Shown here piece by piece: positions 5,395 to 9,346 of a DNA stretch of 9,346 bases. Position 1 is the stretch's first letter. Every line of letters starts with the position of its first letter. Below the pieces are notes generated by a model. The model searched no databases. It had not been told where the DNA came from and was given only the letters and a program-made list of their open reading frames with translations. Position numbers and translations under genes: made by a program. Origin of the DNA: a candidate division CSSED10-310 bacterium (GTDB taxonomy: Bacteria; CSSED10-310; JAFGJC01); NCBI GenBank assembly GCA_016929305.1, contig JAFGJC010000513.1, forward strand, positions 1 through 9,346, written 5' to 3'.

Positions 5395-7245
5395 ATGACA
5401 GCAATCAAAGACAAATGGGTTTATACCTTTATTTTCCTTATTTCGTTGGGAATGACGGCTGGAGTATATAGTGCGGTGCCGGAGCTGTTTGAATTACATC
5501 GTGAAGCTGTTGGTGGTGAGCAGGCTATTCGAAACCTGAGAACCGCACATCTTCAATGGCAGATTACCATGATGATGATCCAGGGGCAGGTGGATGAATG
5601 GTATGAAGCTCCTGATAAGCATTTCATAAGGATTACGACACCCGTTGTTTCTTTGCAGGAGGGGTACAACAGTGACATCTCATGGCGGATCGATCAGAAT
5701 GATCAACTGACATCAAAAGAACGGGACCCTGATGAAATTGAAAGCGATGAAGAGATTATTCCTCTGTTTCATTACCTGTTTCCCCGGCAGTCCATATCCA
5801 TTGAGGATTGCGGAACACAGGTTCGTGACGGAAAAATCTATGCGGTTTTGAAAATAACGAACGCCAAAGGCAGCACTCGAACCTTGTATTTGGATCCGCA
5901 GACGAATCTCGTTTCGATCGAAGAGGGTGAGGAAGATGGAATTGAGGTGACTACGATTTATGCTGATTATAAGCCTGTGGACGGCATGATGATCGCTCAT
6001 AGCTTTTCGCAGCAAGCTAAACTTGCCGGTATGCCGATGACGATTTTCAATCTTGAGTCGATAGCGTTTAATACGAACCCGGAGGGGGATATTTTTGAAT
6101 TACCGAAGACGGTGCAGAAGGACAGCCGGTTTCCCAAAGGACATCATTCCGTCGACGTGCCATTACTTTTAAAAGGAGAACATTTTTTTGTTTCCGCTAA
6201 AGTAAATGATACCGGTCCATATACGTTTCTGTTGGATTCAGGAGCTGGAACGACGATCCTTGATCAGGAAATCGCAGAGATGCTGTCCCTGGATATCAAG
6301 GAAGGTATGCATGCGCTGGGAATCGGAGGGTTGCGCAGCCTGGGAGCCACGACGATTGAATCGCTGGATATTGGAGATTTCGGTATCAAGGAATTGAAGA
6401 TATATACGAGTGATTTGTCGTTTTTGTCCAAAGCCTTTGCGTCTCCTGTAAAGGGTGTTTTGGGATATGATCTGCTCGTCAGATGCGTCGTGAAAATTGA
6501 TCCGCTGGGTAAACAGATGACGCTTATTGATCCTAAGTCTTTTGATTATGAAGGTTCGGGAAGTATTGTTGAGGGGGAGATCACTGCCAATCTGATCAAT
6601 ATTCCGGGTATTCTGGATGGTGACAAGGAAGGGTTATTCCGGATAGATACGGGCGCAGGCGGCGGTGTTCATCTGCATGGTCCGTTTGTCTTGAAACATA
6701 ATCTGCAAGATACCTATCATCCTCAATATACCGTTACCACATCTGGTGTCGGCGGGGACCAGGAAAGTATCCTGACACGGGCAGGTTCTCTGACGTTGGG
6801 AAAATACACCATCGAAGGTCCTCTGGCGACGTTGAATGTTTCCGAAGACACGGGTGCATTGAGTATGATGGATTCCATAGGAACTATCGGCAATGGAGTT
6901 CTTCAAAAATTTGTTATTTTCTTCGATTATTCCAGGAACAGAATGATATTGGAACCCAATGCAAAATTTCCGGAACGCATGCATCTGAACCATGCCGGAT
7001 TTTTCCTGATCGAAAGCAACAATATTAAAAAAGTATATAAGGTTTTTCCGGGGTCTCCGGCGGCTGCTGCTGGTATTCAATCCGGTGACATCATTTTGAA
7101 AATCAACAAACTGGATGCGGAAAATGTAAGTACCGAACAAATACGGGCAATGTTAAATGGTCCGGTTGGAACCGAACTTAAATTCAAGTTTCAGAGAGAC
7201 ACGGAGATGATGACCATCAAGTTGAAACTGGCGGAATACCTTTAG
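5395..7245 (+). CDS. Secreted retropepsin-like aspartyl protease with PDZ domain
   Basis: This 616-residue exported protein begins with a signal sequence: a charged start with two Lys, a hydrophobic core Phe-Ile-Phe-Leu-Ile-Ser-Leu-Gly, then a likely cut near Tyr-Ser-Ala-Val around residue 27. Residues about 28-245 form a beta-rich domain resembling the outer-membrane-lipoprotein-carrier (LolA-like) front domain often found on such proteins. Two aspartyl protease motifs follow: LLDSGAGTTILD (D281) and FRIDTGAGGGVHL (D418). This pattern could form a pepsin-like pair within one chain. A PDZ domain fills about 530-616, with Val-Phe-Pro-Gly-Ser-Pro-Ala-Ala-Ala-Ala-Gly and SGDIILKIN. It is probably periplasmic and degrades or processes cell-envelope peptides. 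It stands alone on the plus strand and converges on the small-subunit gene, with only 20 bp between stops and no clear terminator. Substrate and physiological role are unknown. Confidence 0.84.
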   Translation: MTAIKDKWVYTFIFLISLGMTAGVYSAVPELFELHREAVGGEQAIRNLRTAHLQWQITMMMIQGQVDEWYEAPDKHFIRITTPVVSLQEGYNSDISWRIDQNDQLTSKERDPDEIESDEEIIPLFHYLFPRQSISIEDCGTQVRDGKIYAVLKITNAKGSTRTLYLDPQTNLVSIEEGEEDGIEVTTIYADYKPVDGMMIAHSFSQQAKLAGMPMTIFNLESIAFNTNPEGDIFELPKTVQKDSRFPKGHHSVDVPLLLKGEHFFVSAKVNDTGPYTFLLDSGAGTTILDQEIAEMLSLDIKEGMHALGIGGLRSLGATTIESLDIGDFGIKELKIYTSDLSFLSKAFASPVKGVLGYDLLVRCVVKIDPLGKQMTLIDPKSFDYEGSGSIVEGEITANLINIPGILDGDKEGLFRIDTGAGGGVHLHGPFVLKHNLQDTYHPQYTVTTSGVGGDQESILTRAGSLTLGKYTIEGPLATLNVSEDTGALSMMDSIGTIGNGVLQKFVIFFDYSRNRMILEPNAKFPERMHLNHAGFFLIESNNIKKVYKVFPGSPAAAAGIQSGDIILKINKLDAENVSTEQIRAMLNGPVGTELKFKFQRDTEMMTIKLKLAEYL

Positions 7246-7265
7246 ATAACTCTGGATAGGAATTG

Positions 7266-7766
7266 CTAGGTATTTTTCAGACGGGAATCCAGAAATTTAC
7301 GGGTATATTCCAGAAGTCCGCCGGCTTCACGTATCGCTGTAACCTCTTCAGGCAGAGTTGGGAATCCAAAAGTATCTTCACCTACCGTGATCCGCCCGTT
7401 GATAAAATCGATGGAAACGGGTTTTCCCGGCGAGTAGGCGTCAACGGCTTCGGGTGATTCGATAAGAAGCAGTCCCTGATTGATGGCGGCGCGATAGAAG
7501 ATACGGGCAAAACTCTTGGCAATGACCGCTTGAATACCGACGGATTTGAGCCCGAGCACCGGTTGTTCCCGGGAACTTCCGCAGCCGAAATTTTTCCCGG
7601 CGAAAATGAGGTCGTCTTTCTGGACTGACTGAGCGAAGTTGGGGTCCAGATCTTCAAGAAGATGCGGTTTGATTTCATCTGCGGTCGCGCATGTGTAGGT
7701 GTATTTGCCTGGGAAAAGCATGTCCGTGTTGATTCCGTCCTGATTGCCGTAGAACCATATTGTCAT
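7266..7766 (-). CDS. Isopropylmalate dehydratase/homoaconitase-type small subunit (LeuD/HacB family)
   Basis: This 166-residue swivel-domain subunit pairs with the large subunit encoded just upstream to isomerise a 2-hydroxy tricarboxylate (isopropylmalate, homocitrate or a relative). The Gly-Ile-Asn-Thr-Asp motif (11-15) leads into the substrate-recognition loop GKYTYT. The active-site loop is FGCGSSREQ, and KSFARIFYRAAINQGL closes the family signature. Length is normal for stand-alone LeuD-type subunits of the archaeal/bacterial heteromeric form. The loop after GKY differs from the YLRT/YLVY-type sequences reported for methanogen homoaconitase and isopropylmalate isomerase, and it looks more like the GKY of Thermus LysU, so substrate is not decided. 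The start follows GGAGGA (7771-7776), which lies directly before the stop of the large-subunit gene. The 10-bp gap shows tight co-expression. Confidence 0.88.
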   Translation of the reverse strand: MTIWFYGNQDGINTDMLFPGKYTYTCATADEIKPHLLEDLDPNFAQSVQKDDLIFAGKNFGCGSSREQPVLGLKSVGIQAVIAKSFARIFYRAAINQGLLLIESPEAVDAYSPGKPVSIDFINGRITVGEDTFGFPTLPEEVTAIREAGGLLEYTRKFLDSRLKNT

Positions 7767-7776
7767 AGACTCCTCC

Positions 7777-9039
7777 TTAAACTGTCCTGGGATCGGTTAT
7801 TTTACCGTAAATCGCCGAAGCGGCTACGGTTTCAGGACTTGCAAGATATATTTCAGCGTCGGGACATCCCATTCGGCCCTTGAAATTCCGGTTTGCTGTT
7901 GACAGGCAGCGTTCTCCGGGAGCGAGGACGCCTTGATGAGCTCCCAAACACGGTCCGCAACCCGGCGGCAGAAGCACACCTCCCGCTTCGACGAGCGCTG
8001 TCAATGTCCCATCATGGATGATTTCCGAAAGCACCTGGCGGGATGCCGGCAGAATTAACAGCCGGGTATCCGGATGAACCGTTTTTCCCGTTAAAAGAGT
8101 TGCAGCATTTCTGAAGTCTTCGACTCTGCCGTTGGTACATGTTCCCAGAAAACATTGATCCACATGCAGATCCAGAACATCACTAACGGGAACACCCTTG
8201 TCCACGGCATGGGGTTTTGACACCATCGGTACAATTTCACTCAGATCATAGGTCAGACATCGCTCGTATACCGCATCTTCATCCGCCCAAATGGGATCAT
8301 AACTGTTTTTATCTATGTTCAAGTGTCTGAAAAACTCTTCGGTAACCTCATCAACCGGAAAAACCGCCGTCTTTGCCCCCATCTCTATTCCCATATTGGC
8401 GATAGTTATTCTGTCAGAAATAGACAGCGCTTCCAATGCGCCATGAAATTCAACCGATTTGTAATCCGCACCATCGGCACCGATATCGGAGATGAGTTTA
8501 AGGATGAAGTCTTTTGCGGACACGGTGGCCGGCAGTCTGTTTTTTAGCGAGATCTTTATGGAAATCGGGACTTTGAACCAGGTTTTGCCTGTCAAAAGAA
8601 GTGCGGCGGCTTCCGTCCGGTCGATACCTGTCGAAAAACAACCGACAGCGCCATAGGAACAGGTGTGTGAATCGGAACCCACAACCACCTGCCCCGGTAA
8701 CGCTAAACCCTCTTCCAGGACGACCTGATGGCATATTCCCCTGCCGATATCGAAGAAATTTCGAATGCCATATTTCTGAACGAATTTTCTCACGGAATGA
8801 TGCCCTTTTGCTGTCTTGTCCGATGAGGCAGGAATAACGTGATCCAGAACAATGACAGGTAAATCTCTGTTATAAAGACCGTAGATTTCAAGATCTTTGC
8901 TGATTTTTCCGATGATCGCTGAGGTGTTGTCATGGGTCAGGAGGTGATCCGGATATATAAACACAATCTGTCCGGGAACAACCTTCGTTTTCCCCGCCTT
9001 TCGGGCAAGGATTTTTTCGGCAAATGTCATACCACTCAT
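7777..9039 (-). CDS. Isopropylmalate dehydratase/homoaconitase-type large subunit (LeuC/HacA family)
   Basis: This 420-residue aconitase-superfamily large subunit is the size of LeuC2/HacA/LysT proteins. It carries the [4Fe-4S] ligands: C301 in GTCTNGR, and C361 and C364 in PPGCGPCLG. Other family marks are VLDHVIP (64-70), FFDIGRGICHQV (95-106), VVGSDSHTCSYGAVG (119-133), TGKTWFKVP and ANMGIEMGAK (214-223). It dehydrates and rehydrates a hydroxy-acid with its small subunit in leucine synthesis, in alpha-aminoadipate lysine synthesis, or in another 2-oxoacid extension. The GIDRTEAAA segment replaces the GSTD-type sequence I expect for typical LeuC, suggesting a distinct subfamily. The start at 9039 uses GAGGAGG (9051-9057), 11 nt away. 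An in-frame ATG at 9030 is an alternative that would remove three residues. It sits between the dehydrogenase and the small subunit, all on one strand with short gaps. Confidence 0.9.
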   Translation of the reverse strand: MSGMTFAEKILARKAGKTKVVPGQIVFIYPDHLLTHDNTSAIIGKISKDLEIYGLYNRDLPVIVLDHVIPASSDKTAKGHHSVRKFVQKYGIRNFFDIGRGICHQVVLEEGLALPGQVVVGSDSHTCSYGAVGCFSTGIDRTEAAALLLTGKTWFKVPISIKISLKNRLPATVSAKDFILKLISDIGADGADYKSVEFHGALEALSISDRITIANMGIEMGAKTAVFPVDEVTEEFFRHLNIDKNSYDPIWADEDAVYERCLTYDLSEIVPMVSKPHAVDKGVPVSDVLDLHVDQCFLGTCTNGRVEDFRNAATLLTGKTVHPDTRLLILPASRQVLSEIIHDGTLTALVEAGGVLLPPGCGPCLGAHQGVLAPGERCLSTANRNFKGRMGCPDAEIYLASPETVAASAIYGKITDPRTV

Positions 9040-9057
9040 AACATCGAAATCCTCCTC

Positions 9058-9346
9058 TTATAACTTTTGGATAACGGCATCGGTGACCTGATGTGTCGAT
9101 GAGGCACCCTTTTGAATGACATCCGGTCCCCCGGGTATCTTCATCATATCATAGGTTTTTACTCTGCCTTCCGAAACGACCGCGGCGATGGCACGGCGAA
9201 TTCGATCTGACTTTTCCGTTTCACCGATATGATCCAGCATCATGGCTGCGGAAAGAAACATGGCGATGGGATTGACGATCGGCGGATTAAGTTTTTCGTA
9301 TTTGGGTGCAGATCCGTGCGTTGGTTCGAAAACAGCCACATCTTTA
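9058..9346 (-). CDS. Isocitrate/isopropylmalate/homoisocitrate dehydrogenase family (C-terminal part)
   Basis: This is the last 96 or so residues of a beta-decarboxylating dehydrogenase; the rest lies beyond the right edge. The frame is open from the window end through Lys-Asp-Val-Ala-Val-Phe-Glu. FEPTHGSAPKY is the cofactor-binding motif of the family. It is followed by NPIAMFLSAAMMLDHIGE and a GRVKTYDMM segment, then the terminal helix Thr-Asp-Ala-Val-Ile-Gln-Lys-Leu. These enzymes oxidise and decarboxylate isocitrate, 3-isopropylmalate or homoisocitrate. The YDMM...GGPDV...GASST tail looks to me more like bacterial isocitrate-dehydrogenase-type members than typical LeuB, but the part that sets substrate choice is not in the window. 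An internal GTG at 9339 is not the real start because the frame continues upstream. Its stop lies 18 bp before the large-subunit start, so the three genes form one operon. Confidence 0.87.
   Translation of the reverse strand, partial: KDVAVFEPTHGSAPKYEKLNPPIVNPIAMFLSAAMMLDHIGETEKSDRIRRAIAAVVSEGRVKTYDMMKIPGGPDVIQKGASSTHQVTDAVIQKL

Noticed and set aside
5280..5471. A 63-codon plus-strand frame across the protease start
   Set aside because: It overlaps the protease signal-sequence codons in another frame, has no good ribosome site, and gives a basic, low-information peptide.
7246..7265. Bidirectional terminator between the convergent protease and small-subunit genes
   Set aside because: The 20-bp gap has no inverted repeat or T tract.

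Overview
The window looks like the chromosome of an uncultured Gram-negative bacterium. It is dense with genes, has mid-range GC, and carries short spacers with clear AGGAGG-type ribosome binding sites. A secreted aspartyl protease with a LolA-like front domain and a PDZ tail, a LysW-type carrier protein and two-subunit aconitase-family genes all fit a deep-branching lineage. I cannot name the phylum from the sequence. No RNA genes, insertion sequences, CRISPR arrays or phage genes were seen.

Left half (1-4449, minus strand): a compact operon of five genes. In transcription order these are a 49-residue LysW-like zinc-ribbon protein (4300-4449), a fusion of a D-glutamate cyclase-like (DUF4392) domain with a C-terminal NlpC/P60 cysteine peptidase (2608-4293, TTG start), a MurD-like ligase (1147-2595), a threonine-synthase-like PLP enzyme (74-1150, ATGA overlap), and the first 27 codons of a further gene (1-81, overlapping by 8 nt) that leaves the window. 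A good sigma70-type promoter (4485-4513) sits just upstream of the first gene. This operon is the candidate for an undescribed system. It combines an acidic carrier-like protein, a Mur-type amide ligase, a glutamate-modifying enzyme joined to a gamma-glutamyl-type peptidase, and a PLP enzyme. The LysW-like protein lacks the EDWGE tail used for amino-group carriage, and the ligase has lost several canonical MurD substrate residues.

Middle (4578-7245): a glyoxalase II-like metallo-hydrolase (minus) and a secreted retropepsin-like protease with a PDZ domain (plus) diverge from a 193-bp AT-rich region. That region holds two copies of a 14-bp element whose core TGATATCA is a perfect palindrome, 32 bp apart.

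Right (7266-9346, minus strand): an operon for the small and large subunits of an isopropylmalate dehydratase/homoaconitase-type enzyme, preceded by the 3' end of an isocitrate/isopropylmalate/homoisocitrate dehydrogenase-family gene. Together these form a 2-oxoacid chain-extension (leucine, lysine-AAA or citrate-type) module. Its closeness to a LysW-like gene recalls the alpha-aminoadipate lysine pathway of Thermus, but no LysX, LysZ, LysY, LysJ or LysK gene is visible here.
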